64,000 nucleotides of DNA from Cloacimonetes bacterium UBA5210 (GCA_002412625.1 DHVK01000033.1:46464-110463); one strand, 5' to 3'; positions 36,238 through 45,547 are shown, numbered from the stretch's first letter. Program-made: numbers and translations. The notes: generated by a model from the sequence alone, not told the origin.

Positions 36238-37955
36238 TGCGCAAAGCCGTGTTCCTGATGCTTGCTCTGATCCTGTTGATCCCGCTTTGGGGACAATATG
36301 ACGAGAAACAGATCTTGATTCAGCAAGCCAACCAATTGATGGTGCAAAGGCAATATAGCCAGGCAGAGGATATCTTCCTGCAGATATTGACCAAATACCC
36401 TGGCGACCTCACTTCCATTATGCAACTTGCCTATCTGTACCTTAACACCTCTGCCGCCGAAAAAGCAGAAGTGTTGTTACTGAAGCATCAACGGGAAATT
36501 CCCGAAAAGACTTTTACAGAGCTTAGGATGCAGGTCTTGATCCTGCAGGGAAAACTGGATCTCGCGAATGCATCGGCGGATTCGTATCTGCAGTTGTATG
36601 GCTCTCAACAGAACAGTTTCAACGTGGTGGCTTCTTACTTCAGCCGCAGAAATGCTCACGACAGCGCGATCCGGATCTATAACAAAGGTCGCGAGCAATT
36701 TGGCGAAAGCGCTTTTGCATTGGAGATCGCAAACGCGGCAATGCAAAGCCAACGCTACGAACTGGCGATGCGTGAGTATATGAGGTCGGTTATCGGCCAA
36801 AGTAACATGAACCTCTTTGTGAAAAACCAGATTATGAGCATCGTGAAGGAAGACAGCAGCTTGGTTGACATCATACGTGAGGCTGTGCAACCCGGAAATC
36901 AGATCATGCTGGAACTGCATGCCACAGCGCTTCTGGCGATGAATAGAAATACTGAAGCACTGGAAATATATAAACAATTACCGCTCACTTATATGCGGGA
37001 TTTTGCCGCCGAGCAGCTCAAGCAGGAAAACTTTGAGCTTGCCCAACGGGCTTATGCCTTTCTGGCAGCCTCCAGCCCCCAAGCACATCAAAAAATCGGC
37101 TTCAAAATGGAGATCGCCCGCATCCTTCACCGCCAGGCGGAGTTTGATTCTACAGCCCGAGCTCTGGATGAACTTCTGCAGGATCCATATTGGAGCGAAA
37201 CAACCCGCAACAAGCGCAACCCGCTGCATGTCTCGATTCGCAAGCTCAAAGCGGAAAACGATATGGCACGGGGTGTGGAGCTTTCACAGATCAGTAATTG
37301 GATCAACGAAACCAAGCAATACAGCTCTCAGCAACAAGAACGCCAGGAACTGGATCTGGAACTGGCCCGGCTCTCCATTCTGAACAGGGATTTTTCCGCG
37401 GCAGAGAATGCGCTTAGCGAGGTTAACTTGCCCAAGCTAATGGATGTGAGAGATTATCTCGGCTTTCTGAAAGTGCTTCTGCAAGGCGATAGCGCTCTGG
37501 CAGATTCTTTGATGAATGAATACATGATCAAGCACCCGGGCTCCGAATTTGCGAATGACATCATGTATCTGAACATGCTCGGGCTGGCTATGAACGATGC
37601 TCAAAGGCAGAGTTTTGGCGAAGCTATCCGCTTGCTTCAGCTGTTCAAGATCGAGGGCGTGGAGCTGCTGAGCAGTCTTTATGAGCAAACCGGGGATGAG
37701 GAACTGCTGATCCTGGCCATCGAATGGTCCTTGGGTTTGGGCGATCTTACCCGTGCGGAACAGCTTCTGGGCAGGGAGTTTCAGGACGAACTGGCCAAGG
37801 AGTATGCCCAAATGCTCAGTCTCGCATTACTTCAGGATCGTGAGGCTAAAATAGATCTGGCTCGTGAGTTTTTGAAACTGAAGCCAAACAGTATCTTTTC
37901 ACCGCGCTTTCGGCAGGTGATATCCCGCATAAGCTCTATGCAACCAAGTTTATAA
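36234..37955 (+). CDS. Exported TPR-repeat protein
   Basis: The 573-residue protein has a signal peptide (about 1-20, ending LIPLWGQ) and is helical throughout. TPR-like repeats are clearest near the start (QYSQAEDIFLQILTKYPGDL) and around residues 150-260. No catalytic domain is present. It is coupled by a 4-base overlap to the giant coiled-coil gene, so the two are probably partners in one envelope complex, with the TPR protein as the periplasmic scaffold. Function unknown. The guaB gene follows after 23 bases. Confidence 0.78.
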   Translation: MMRKAVFLMLALILLIPLWGQYDEKQILIQQANQLMVQRQYSQAEDIFLQILTKYPGDLTSIMQLAYLYLNTSAAEKAEVLLLKHQREIPEKTFTELRMQVLILQGKLDLANASADSYLQLYGSQQNSFNVVASYFSRRNAHDSAIRIYNKGREQFGESAFALEIANAAMQSQRYELAMREYMRSVIGQSNMNLFVKNQIMSIVKEDSSLVDIIREAVQPGNQIMLELHATALLAMNRNTEALEIYKQLPLTYMRDFAAEQLKQENFELAQRAYAFLAASSPQAHQKIGFKMEIARILHRQAEFDSTARALDELLQDPYWSETTRNKRNPLHVSIRKLKAENDMARGVELSQISNWINETKQYSSQQQERQELDLELARLSILNRDFSAAENALSEVNLPKLMDVRDYLGFLKVLLQGDSALADSLMNEYMIKHPGSEFANDIMYLNMLGLAMNDAQRQSFGEAIRLLQLFKIEGVELLSSLYEQTGDEELLILAIEWSLGLGDLTRAEQLLGREFQDELAKEYAQMLSLALLQDREAKIDLAREFLKLKPNSIFSPRFRQVISRISSMQPSL

Positions 37956-37978
37956 CAGCAAAAATATATGGAGAAACG

Positions 37979-39433
37979 ATGAACATACGCAAATCCTATA
38001 CCTTCGATGATGTGCTGCTGCTACCCAAGCACTCGACCATACTGCCTTCCACAGTGGAGCTTGCTACCATGATAACCAGAAAGATACATCTGAAGATTCC
38101 GCTCCTCTCCGCCGCAATGGATACTGTTACGGAGGCTGCAACGGCTATCGCCATCGCTCGCGAAGGCGGAATCGGAGTGATCCATAAAAACCTGCGCATT
38201 GAAGAGCAGGCAAGACAGGTGCATCTGGTGAAGAGAGCGGAAAGCGGCATCGTCAGCAACCCCTATACTGTTTCTCCGGACGACGATCTGGCCAGAGTAG
38301 TGGCGCTGAAGGAAAAGCACCGGGTGGGCGGTTTTCCTGTGGTGCAAGACGGGCTGCTGGTGGGAATTCTAACCAACCGGGATATTCGCTTTGAGGACGA
38401 TCTCAGGCGCAAAGTGAAGGATCTGATGACACCTCGGGAACGGCTGATCACCGCACCGGAAACAGTTAGCTTTGAAGAGGCTGTAATGCTTTTGCAGAAG
38501 CACCGCATCGAGAAGCTGTTGCTCAGCGATGCCGGGGGCAGGCTGAAAGGCATGATCACCGTGCGCGATATCCTGAAGCGGCAAAACTACCCCAATGCCG
38601 TGCAGGATGAGCGCAACAGACTCCTCGTGGCTGCTGCGATCGGGGTAACCGGAGACTATCTGGAACGGGCGCAGGAGCTTGTCAAAGCCGGGGCAGACCT
38701 GATCGTGATGGATACCGCTCATGGCCACCATATTCATTTCAAAGAAGCTCTCAGCAAGGTGAAAGCCAGGATTAACACCGAGGTTATGGCAGGGAACGTG
38801 GCAACTGCAGATGCCTGCCGCTATCTGATCGACAACGGTGCTGATGCAGTGAAGGTCGGCATCGGGCCTGGTTCTATCTGCACTACCCGCGTGGTTGCCG
38901 GTATCGGAGTGCCTCAGCTAACGGCAGTGATGGACTGCGCCGAAGAAGCCGCAAAGTCAAACGTGGGCATCATCGCGGATGGAGGGGTAAAATACTCCGG
39001 TGATATCGTGAAAGCCCTTGCCGGGGGTGCAGCCGCGGTGATGATCGGTTCTCTCTTTGCCGGCTGTGACGAAAGCCCGGGGGAAGCGATCATCTACAAT
39101 GGCAGAAGATTCAAGACCTATCGGGGTATGGGCTCAATCGGGGCGATGAAGCAGGGCAGTAAAGACCGATATTTTCAAAGTACTCAGGAGGAAAGCAAAC
39201 TTGTGGCAGAAGGCATCGAAGGCATGGTTCCCTACAAGGGACCACTGAGCGATTTTATCTATCAACTTATCGGCGGTCTGCGCAGCGGCATGGGCTATAT
39301 CGGAGCCAAAGACTTGCTTGATCTGCGCAAAAATGCCGAATTTGTAGAGATAAGTACCGCAGGATTGAAGGAGTCCCATCCCCACGATGTGCGCATTACC
39401 AAAGAAACTCCGAACTATCAAAGCGGAGATTGA
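37979..39433 (+). CDS. guaB: IMP dehydrogenase
   Basis: Oxidises IMP to XMP with NAD, the committing step of GMP synthesis. The 484-residue protein has the N-terminal SYTFDDVLLLP motif, two CBS domains (about residues 92-205), and the active-site loop GPGSICTTR with the catalytic cysteine at residue 301. The phosphate-binding region IADGGVKYSGDIVKALAGGA and the flap GMGSIGAM are also present. A GGAG site precedes the ATG. Its last 47 bases overlap the recombinase gene, which may couple the two. Confidence 0.98.
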   Translation: MNIRKSYTFDDVLLLPKHSTILPSTVELATMITRKIHLKIPLLSAAMDTVTEAATAIAIAREGGIGVIHKNLRIEEQARQVHLVKRAESGIVSNPYTVSPDDDLARVVALKEKHRVGGFPVVQDGLLVGILTNRDIRFEDDLRRKVKDLMTPRERLITAPETVSFEEAVMLLQKHRIEKLLLSDAGGRLKGMITVRDILKRQNYPNAVQDERNRLLVAAAIGVTGDYLERAQELVKAGADLIVMDTAHGHHIHFKEALSKVKARINTEVMAGNVATADACRYLIDNGADAVKVGIGPGSICTTRVVAGIGVPQLTAVMDCAEEAAKSNVGIIADGGVKYSGDIVKALAGGAAAVMIGSLFAGCDESPGEAIIYNGRRFKTYRGMGSIGAMKQGSKDRYFQSTQEESKLVAEGIEGMVPYKGPLSDFIYQLIGGLRSGMGYIGAKDLLDLRKNAEFVEISTAGLKESHPHDVRITKETPNYQSGD

Positions 39434-40316
39434 TCCCGCGCAGAAGAGCCTGCTGGGTTCATTCCTGTATCACCTGAAGGTCGAGCGCGGCATGGCGCAA
39501 AACAGCATCGAGGCTTATGAGCGGGATATCCGGGACTTTTTGGTCTTCTCTCCCAAACTGGTGGAGGGCTACGAGGCTCAGGACGTAATGCAGTATCTTT
39601 CCACCTTGCAGGAAATGGGCATGGAAAGCAGTTCGCTGCGGCGAAAACAGGTTGCCATTAAGCAGCTCTTTGATTACCTGATAGAGAACGACTACCCGGT
39701 CAGGATGGATTTTGATCTGGTCCCCAGCATCAGTGCCGGGACATATCTCCCCGATACGCTCTCTGTGGATGAGATGAAGGCTCTTCTGGATAGTCTGCCC
39801 GCGGATAGCAGCCTGGCCTTTCGGAACAAAGTGATGATGGAGCTGCTCTATGCCACCGGGATGCGGATTTCGGAGCTGTTGGGGCTCACTATCCACGACC
39901 TGCGTCGGGATCAACACATGGTTCTGGTGCGCGGAAAGGGCAGCAAGCAACGCTATGTGCCCTTCATCAAATCCCTGGATCCTCTGCTGGATGTATATCT
40001 GAATGTGCATCGGCCTGTTTTGCAGCAGCTGAAACAGGGGGATTTCCTCTTTCTGAATCGATTCGGGAACAAGCTTTCCCGCATGGGCTTTTGGAAGATC
40101 CTGCAAGAAGCCGTGCTCAAAGCGGGCATCAAACATGATGTGAGCCCACACACCTTTCGGCATTCATTTGCCACCCATCTGTTGGAGGCAGGAGTGAATC
40201 TGCGCATCGTGCAGACACTTTTGGGGCACTCCAGCATCAATACTACCCAGATCTACACCCATGTTGATATGCGCTGGTTGATCGAAACGCATAAGCAATA
40301 TCATCCCCGCGCATGA
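39387..40316 (+). CDS. Xer-type tyrosine recombinase (XerC/XerD)
   Basis: A site-specific recombinase of 309 residues, the length of the Xer proteins that resolve chromosome dimers at dif. The N-terminal core-binding domain (SFLYHLKVERGMAQNSIEAY) is followed by a catalytic domain with all the key residues: Arg in ATGMRISELLGL, Lys in RGKGSKQR, His-x-x-Arg in SPHTFRHSFATHLLE, His in LLGHSSINTTQIY and the tyrosine after it. The start at 39387 overlaps guaB by 47 bases, with only a distant GGAG site; I found no better start. Nothing suggests a mobile element here, so a housekeeping role is likely. XerC and XerD cannot be told apart. Confidence 0.92.
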   Translation: MCALPKKLRTIKAEIDPAQKSLLGSFLYHLKVERGMAQNSIEAYERDIRDFLVFSPKLVEGYEAQDVMQYLSTLQEMGMESSSLRRKQVAIKQLFDYLIENDYPVRMDFDLVPSISAGTYLPDTLSVDEMKALLDSLPADSSLAFRNKVMMELLYATGMRISELLGLTIHDLRRDQHMVLVRGKGSKQRYVPFIKSLDPLLDVYLNVHRPVLQQLKQGDFLFLNRFGNKLSRMGFWKILQEAVLKAGIKHDVSPHTFRHSFATHLLEAGVNLRIVQTLLGHSSINTTQIYTHVDMRWLIETHKQYHPRA

Positions 40317-40348
40317 AATTGAACATCTAGGAACTAGGAGAAAGAGAA

Positions 40349-41311
40349 ATGAAAAAGCTGGCAATACTAACCCTCATCATCGTGGCGTTGAGCGCTTGCG
40401 GAAAAGCGAATAGAGATTCTGATAAGATAAGTGTTACCCTGGATTGGACGCCAAACACCAATCATACCGGTTTATATGTAGCTCAGGAGATGGGTTTCTT
40501 CAGCGATGAAGGCCTCGAAGTAGAGATCCTCCAACCCGGACAGGGTGTCACAGACCAAATCGTGGCCACCGGCAAAAGTCAATTTGGCATCAGCTATCAG
40601 GAAAACGTGATTCGCGCCCGCAGTGAAGGAATTCCTTTGGTTTCTTTGGCTGCGATCATTCAGCACAACACTTCCGGATTTGCCTCGCTCAAAGAAGCCG
40701 GCATCAAAACCCCCAAAGACTTTGAAGGAAAACGCTACGGTAGTTGGGATAGCCCTTCAGAAATGGCAATCCTGGGCAATGTGATGCAGGCTCATGGCGC
40801 CGATATCAGCAAGGTGAAAGTGATTTCCGGAGTCTATGATTTCTTTTCCACAATCGGCAAAGACGCAGATTTCGAGTGGATATTCTACGGTTGGGATGGT
40901 GTGCTGGCAAAACAGCGTGGCATCGAGATCGATTATATCCCCCTCAGAGAGCTGAACCCCGTATTTGATTACTATACCCCTGTGATTATCAGTAGCGACG
41001 ACTACATTCGGGATAATCCCGAAGTTACCAGAAGATTCCTCAACGCGGTCAAAAAAGGATATGAGTATTGCGTTCAGGAACCCCAAAAAGCCGGCCAAAT
41101 CCTGCTGAAACACGTGCCGGAGCTGAACCCGGAGCAAGTCCGGCTCAGTATGAACTATCTGAGCACCGAGTATCAATCTGACGCTGAATATTGGGGCTAC
41201 CAAAGCACCGAAGTGTGGTTTGGATTTGCCAACTGGATGAAGGATGAAACCCTGATTCCGGGAGAAATCGACGTGGATAAAGCATATACAAACAAATTTG
41301 TGAAACCCTGA
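40349..41311 (+). CDS. NMT1/THI5-like substrate-binding lipoprotein
   Basis: A 320-residue ABC-importer binding protein with a lipoprotein signal ending ALSAC near residue 16. The mature start VTLDWTPNTNHTGLYVAQE is the hallmark of the NMT1/THI5 family, which binds pyrimidine precursors of thiamine (ThiY) or, in some bacteria, riboflavin (RibY). The motif YGSWDSPSEMA is also typical. It overlaps the ATPase gene by one base (TGATG). No permease gene is adjacent, and the 32-base leader is too short for a TPP or FMN riboswitch. Ligand unproven. Confidence 0.88.
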   Translation: MKKLAILTLIIVALSACGKANRDSDKISVTLDWTPNTNHTGLYVAQEMGFFSDEGLEVEILQPGQGVTDQIVATGKSQFGISYQENVIRARSEGIPLVSLAAIIQHNTSGFASLKEAGIKTPKDFEGKRYGSWDSPSEMAILGNVMQAHGADISKVKVISGVYDFFSTIGKDADFEWIFYGWDGVLAKQRGIEIDYIPLRELNPVFDYYTPVIISSDDYIRDNPEVTRRFLNAVKKGYEYCVQEPQKAGQILLKHVPELNPEQVRLSMNYLSTEYQSDAEYWGYQSTEVWFGFANWMKDETLIPGEIDVDKAYTNKFVKP

Positions 41312-42030
41312 TGCCGATTCTCATTGGGCGCGCTCTAACAAAGTCCTTCCTCTTCAGGGGAGAGCTTTCAAGAGTGCTGAAGGGCGTTGATATCGAGCTT
41401 CAGGAAGGGGAGTTTGTCAGCATCGTGGGTTCCAGCGGATGCGGTAAAACCACACTTCTTGAGCTCTTTGCCGGGATCACCAATCCGGACTCCGGCGCAA
41501 TCCGCTATCTGGGCAAAGACATCACCGGGAAAGCAGGATATCTGGGCTATATGCCCCAGGATGACACCCTGTTCCCCTGGCTGAAGGTGATTGACAATGT
41601 GCTGCTGCCCGCAAGAATCAGGGCTAAGCACATCTCCAGCGAAAGGGTCAAGGCGCTGGAGCTGCTTCCGGTGTTTGGGCTGGAGAACTACGCGGACTAT
41701 CTGCCATGGCAGCTTTCCGGAGGTTTGCGCCAAAGAGTGGCATTGGCCAGAACCTACATGACCGGCAGCAGGGTATGGTTATTGGATGAACCCCTGGCAA
41801 ATCTGGATGCCATCACCCGCAGTGCCTTGCAGGATTGGATCGCTGAAATCGTGAGCAAGTTAAAGCTATCAGTGCTTTTGGTTACTCACGACATCGATGA
41901 GGCCATCAAACTTTCGGACCGGGTAGAGATCATGAAGGACGGAATCTTTCAGGGTAGCCTGTTCATCGAAAAATCTGCCAATGAAAACACCTTGAACAGC
42001 TATCGGAAGAGCATCCACGAAATGATATAG
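41311..42030 (+). CDS. ABC transporter ATPase (ThiZ-like)
   Basis: The 239-residue ATPase has Walker A GSSGCGKTT near residues 46-54, Q-loop MPQDDTLFPW, signature LSGGLRQRVALAR and Walker B WLLDEPLANLD followed by the H-loop LLVTHDIDEA. The closest family is the nitrate/sulfonate/taurine and ThiZ group, fitting the NMT1-like binding protein it overlaps. Its membrane partner (ThiX-like permease) is not in this operon: the next gene, on the opposite strand, is an outer-membrane protein. A strong terminator lies 34 bases after the stop. Confidence 0.9.
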   Translation: MPILIGRALTKSFLFRGELSRVLKGVDIELQEGEFVSIVGSSGCGKTTLLELFAGITNPDSGAIRYLGKDITGKAGYLGYMPQDDTLFPWLKVIDNVLLPARIRAKHISSERVKALELLPVFGLENYADYLPWQLSGGLRQRVALARTYMTGSRVWLLDEPLANLDAITRSALQDWIAEIVSKLKLSVLLVTHDIDEAIKLSDRVEIMKDGIFQGSLFIEKSANENTLNSYRKSIHEMI

Positions 42031-42063
42031 AACTCCGCCAATTGCTTGTTATGAATAATGAAA

Positions 42064-42093
42064 GGGACAGCACAAAGCGTGTTGTCCCTTTTT
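42064..42093 (+). terminator. Intrinsic terminator, probably bidirectional
   Basis: A 10-bp stem (GGGACAGCAC with GTGTTGTCCC, one G-T pair) with a 5-base loop is followed by TTTTT. It sits between convergent genes: the ATPase gene ends at 42030 and the barrel-protein gene ends at 42115, so it may stop both. Confidence 0.85.
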
Positions 42094-42114
42094 CGGAAAT
42101 AGGGTTGTTTTACG

Positions 42115-43197
42115 TTAGAATTCGATCTTCATCGATGTTCCGAGAATGTAGTTGTTGGTCTCGTTGTCATGAATCCCATAGGCTCCATAAGCGGACATCA
42201 TGAGCAGATCAGGAATAAGTTCATATTCCAGGCCGGCATTGAATTCCATGCCCATATCTGCCAGATAGCCAAAGGCTCCAAAGAGCGTCATCGCTTCTTT
42301 GAGCGGTGCCCGGACACTGCCGACAACGCTGGCAAACAGATCGGTGTTGCCTTCGTAGGGGGTATTCCAATATAGATTCAGTCCATCATGATGTTTGCCT
42401 ATGCCATAAATATAGAGCCCATTCTGATACCAGGGGCTGACAGTGGTCAGGCCGTTTTCTGAGGCGACCAACACATCCATACCCAGTTCCAGCACATCCA
42501 TGTCCATTTTTGCTTTCACTGCACCGCCAAAACCCATTTCGGTGTCCGTAGCCATCTGCATATCCATGAAGATCGTTGCGTCCAGGCTTGCGGCACCCAT
42601 TTCCAGGCTTATATACGGCATCAGGCTCAGATTGTCGTAATCAAACAGATCATCCTTACCAAAGAAGACATACATACCCATAGGGGCATCACCATCGATC
42701 ATGGCATGCGCCATGAATACATCATAGTCGTCCTTAGTGTAGCGGCTGCCTTCACGGCCTTTCATCCAGGCAAACTCGGTATTGATGTTGGCACCGAATC
42801 TCTTGTTGAGCATGATTCCGGAGAAATAGTCATCCATTACCAGTCCCATGCGGTCCATCCAGTATTGCTGTCCCACGATGATGTTGGCATCGATAGCGTC
42901 GATCAGATAGTTAAAGTTAATTTCGGTGAAGTGAATATCAGCACCGGTGCTGATGGAACCACCACCATTTCCCCAGACCAAATCACCGATTTCGGCAGCA
43001 ACGCGGAAGCTGAGGTTTCTATGAAATTGAGAATCAAAACCAATGTTGAACCGATTGTCCACGTGAGCACCGTCTGTCTCAGCGGAGTCGTTGTACATTG
43101 CTGCACGAACTCGGTTCTCGCCGCTGATTTCGAATTCAACGGCATTCAGTCCTGTTAACAGGAGGATCGGAAGAATGATGAGTATGAGTTTTTTCAT
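42115..43197 (-). CDS. Outer-membrane beta-barrel (porin-like) protein
   Basis: I chose the ATG at 43197 with an AGGAG site, giving 360 residues and a clean signal peptide (about 1-19, cut near LNA). The mature protein alternates short amphipathic strands throughout (FEISGENRVRAAMYN, LSFRVAAEIGDLVWG) and ends in MKIEF, a terminal phenylalanine as in Omp85-inserted barrels. It is rich in Met and Asp. I recognise no specific porin family. It may be a general diffusion channel. A terminator lies downstream, and the Ldh-type gene lies 74 bases upstream on the same strand. Confidence 0.8.
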   Translation of the reverse strand: MKKLILIILPILLLTGLNAVEFEISGENRVRAAMYNDSAETDGAHVDNRFNIGFDSQFHRNLSFRVAAEIGDLVWGNGGGSISTGADIHFTEINFNYLIDAIDANIIVGQQYWMDRMGLVMDDYFSGIMLNKRFGANINTEFAWMKGREGSRYTKDDYDVFMAHAMIDGDAPMGMYVFFGKDDLFDYDNLSLMPYISLEMGAASLDATIFMDMQMATDTEMGFGGAVKAKMDMDVLELGMDVLVASENGLTTVSPWYQNGLYIYGIGKHHDGLNLYWNTPYEGNTDLFASVVGSVRAPLKEAMTLFGAFGYLADMGMEFNAGLEYELIPDLLMMSAYGAYGIHDNETNNYILGTSMKIEF

Positions 43198-43271
43198 TAT
43201 AGGACTCCTTATCCATATTTGTATATCATTATCATAGATTAAGCGTATCTGGCCATAGCGCAAGGGATATA

Positions 43272-44360
43272 TTAAATATCGATAATGTTGACGCCAAGTT
43301 CCTTCTGTATTGCGCATATGTTTTTTGCCAGAGTATCCAGGATCGGGATGCCGTTTGCTCTCACTTCCAGCTCCTTTTCATATTCCTTTTCTCCAGCCAC
43401 CCAGATGCGCTCTCGCCCGGGCAGTTTGGTGGAATTCTGCAGCTGAAGGCAGATGTCGGTCACGATGCTCTTGAAGTCGTCCAGTTCGGTGAAGAAATCG
43501 ATGTTTATCGCCATAAAGAAGTGTCCCAGACAATATGGAGCATCTTTTCCGGTAGCATCTCTGCCCCAAAGTCCGTTCAGATAGCTTCCGTTTTGCAGAG
43601 CAGCGCTCAGGATCTCTACCATGGTGCTCAGGCCATAGCCTTTGTGGCTTCCGGTCACTTCCTCGGTTCCTCCCAGAGGGAGCATGCAGGCAGTTTGGTC
43701 GATCAGATCGTTCAGGAGTTTCTTGGTATCAGTCTGCGGTTCACCTTGCAGATTAATTGCCCAATAGGGCGGGGTGTCACGCTCTTCGCGGGCATATTGC
43801 TCCACCTTTCCTCTTTGCGAGATCGAGGTTGCAGCATCATAGATAAAGGGATAGGGCAGGTTTGTGGGAGCTCCGAAACAGATTGGGTTGGTGCCCAAAA
43901 GAGGCTGTACGCCGTTGGTGGGGCAGATGGAAGGACGGGCGTTTGTGAAGGTGAGCCCGATCATATTCTCTTGAGTAGCCATATCCGCGTAATATCCACA
44001 GATGCCATAGTGGGTGCTGTTGCGCACAGCCACGCTGCCCAAACCATATAGTTTCGCCTTTTCGATGGCAGTTTGCATAGCCTTGTGAGCGATCACATGG
44101 CCCATACCGTGATTTCCGTCCCAGACCGCGGTGGCATATTTATCCCGGATAACGTCGATCTTCGTTTCTGGGTTTTGGATACCGAGTTTGATGCGATCAT
44201 AATACATCTTCAATCTTCCGATGCCGTGGGATTCGATACCGCGTAAATCGCTGGAGATCAGGACATCGGCACAGATCCGGGCTTCATCTTCCGGAACTCC
44301 GATCCTTGAAAATACTTGCACCATAAAGTTGTGCATAATCTGAACAGGTAAATGTATCAT
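43272..44360 (-). CDS. Type-2 malate/L-lactate dehydrogenase family oxidoreductase
   Basis: This NAD(P)-dependent dehydrogenase belongs to the Ldh_2 (malate/L-lactate/ureidoglycolate/sulfolactate) family, distinct from the Rossmann type. It uses the ATG at 44360 (GGAGG site), giving 362 residues. Family motifs visible: DLRGIESHGIGRL near residue 40 with the catalytic-type His, GNHGMGHVIAHKAM, NSTHYGICGYYA, and GSHKGYGLSTMVEIL. The substrate cannot be assigned. It is translationally coupled (ATGA) to the decarboxylase-like gene upstream, so the two may act in one pathway. Confidence 0.88.
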   Translation of the reverse strand: MIHLPVQIMHNFMVQVFSRIGVPEDEARICADVLISSDLRGIESHGIGRLKMYYDRIKLGIQNPETKIDVIRDKYATAVWDGNHGMGHVIAHKAMQTAIEKAKLYGLGSVAVRNSTHYGICGYYADMATQENMIGLTFTNARPSICPTNGVQPLLGTNPICFGAPTNLPYPFIYDAATSISQRGKVEQYAREERDTPPYWAINLQGEPQTDTKKLLNDLIDQTACMLPLGGTEEVTGSHKGYGLSTMVEILSAALQNGSYLNGLWGRDATGKDAPYCLGHFFMAINIDFFTELDDFKSIVTDICLQLQNSTKLPGRERIWVAGEKEYEKELEVRANGIPILDTLAKNICAIQKELGVNIIDI

Positions 44361-45547
44361 AACAAATCCTCCGTTTTGACGGCTACAGCGTTTAGTGGGG
44401 GGAAGCCATTGAAGCATATCGAAGAATAACTGCGAGTATATGCTCCGGTTGTGAATATGTACACCCTGTCCCCGGGTTGAGTGGTTTCGGGCATGTGGTA
44501 CTTATAATTTTCATATAGGATATCCATGCTGTCGCAGGTCGGGCCAGCCAAAATGATCTCATCAGCCATACCTTCCCGTTCAAACAGAATTGGGAACTTG
44601 ATGGATTCGTCGATAGTTTCGATCAGACCGCCAAATTTGCCGATATCCAGGAATACCCATTGATACATATTGTTTTTGGATTTGCGGCTGATGTTTACCA
44701 CTTCGGATACGATGAACCCCGCGTCAGCTACCAAGGAACGCCCTGGCTCCAAAATAATCTTGGGCATGTTGTCGCCAAAATCTTCGCTGAGGAAGCGCAT
44801 GATCTCATCGGCATATTCTTGCACAGAGAACGTTGGATCCACATAGCTGGCCGGGAAACCCCCACCCAGATTGATCATCTTCAGCTCGATGCCATCTTCT
44901 GCCACCGCATCAAACAAATACTTGCAGCGGGCAATGGCATCGTCCCATTGGCCAATATCACGCTGCTGAGAACCAACATGAAACGAAAGCCCGTACGGTT
45001 CCAGACCCAGCTCTTGGGCCTGCAGAATCAGGTAATATACGATGTCCGAATGCGCGCCAAACTTCCGGGAGAGCGGCCAGTCGGCCCCGGTCCCTTCCGT
45101 AAGGATCCGGAAAAACACCTTGGCTTCGGGAGCTACTTCAGCGATATTCCGCAAATCATGTTCACTGTCGGTGGCAAACAAGCGTACACCCTTATCATAG
45201 AAGTAGGCAACGTCCGCTCTTTTTTTGATGGTGTTGCCATAGCTCAAACGATGAGGTTCCACACCCAGGCTGAGCATCAGATCAAGCTCGTAGCGGGACG
45301 CGATGTCAAAGCAGGAATTGCGGTCACGCAGGAGCATCAGTACTTCTTCCATGGGATTTGCCTTTACCGCATAATATACATCTGCGATCGGGAAAGCTTG
45401 CGCCAGTTCATCATACTTGCTGGCTATCAGATCAATATCCACAACCAATGTGGGGGTAGGTAGTTTGTTCGAGAATTCTTTGATTTTTGCGAATCTCCCA
45501 GGGTCTATGTAGCGTTCCAAATTAAAGTGATATGGGTCTTTGTACAT
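44357..45547 (-). CDS. Ornithine-decarboxylase-like PLP enzyme (fold III)
   Basis: A fold-type III, PLP-dependent amino-acid decarboxylase of 396 residues (ATG at 45547, GAGGA site). The PLP lysine is K62 in YYAVKANP. The histidine motif SFHVGSQQ, the phosphate-binding glycines INLGGGFPASY, EPGRSLVADAG, and the active-site cysteine motif CDSMD (C338) all match eukaryotic-type ornithine/lysine decarboxylases rather than diaminopimelate decarboxylase. The expected product is putrescine or cadaverine. Its stop overlaps the dehydrogenase start by four bases. A PotD-like polyamine-binding protein is encoded 16 kb away. Confidence 0.88.
   Translation of the reverse strand: MYKDPYHFNLERYIDPGRFAKIKEFSNKLPTPTLVVDIDLIASKYDELAQAFPIADVYYAVKANPMEEVLMLLRDRNSCFDIASRYELDLMLSLGVEPHRLSYGNTIKKRADVAYFYDKGVRLFATDSEHDLRNIAEVAPEAKVFFRILTEGTGADWPLSRKFGAHSDIVYYLILQAQELGLEPYGLSFHVGSQQRDIGQWDDAIARCKYLFDAVAEDGIELKMINLGGGFPASYVDPTFSVQEYADEIMRFLSEDFGDNMPKIILEPGRSLVADAGFIVSEVVNISRKSKNNMYQWVFLDIGKFGGLIETIDESIKFPILFEREGMADEIILAGPTCDSMDILYENYKYHMPETTQPGDRVYIFTTGAYTRSYSSICFNGFPPLNAVAVKTEDLL

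Noticed and set aside
39387..40316. Xer-type recombinase as an integrase of a mobile element.
   Set aside because: All neighbours are housekeeping or transport genes; no attachment site duplication, phage or plasmid gene is present, and length and motifs fit chromosomal Xer.
40317..40348. Riboswitch upstream of the ThiY-like gene.
   Set aside because: The 32-base spacer is too short for a TPP or FMN aptamer.
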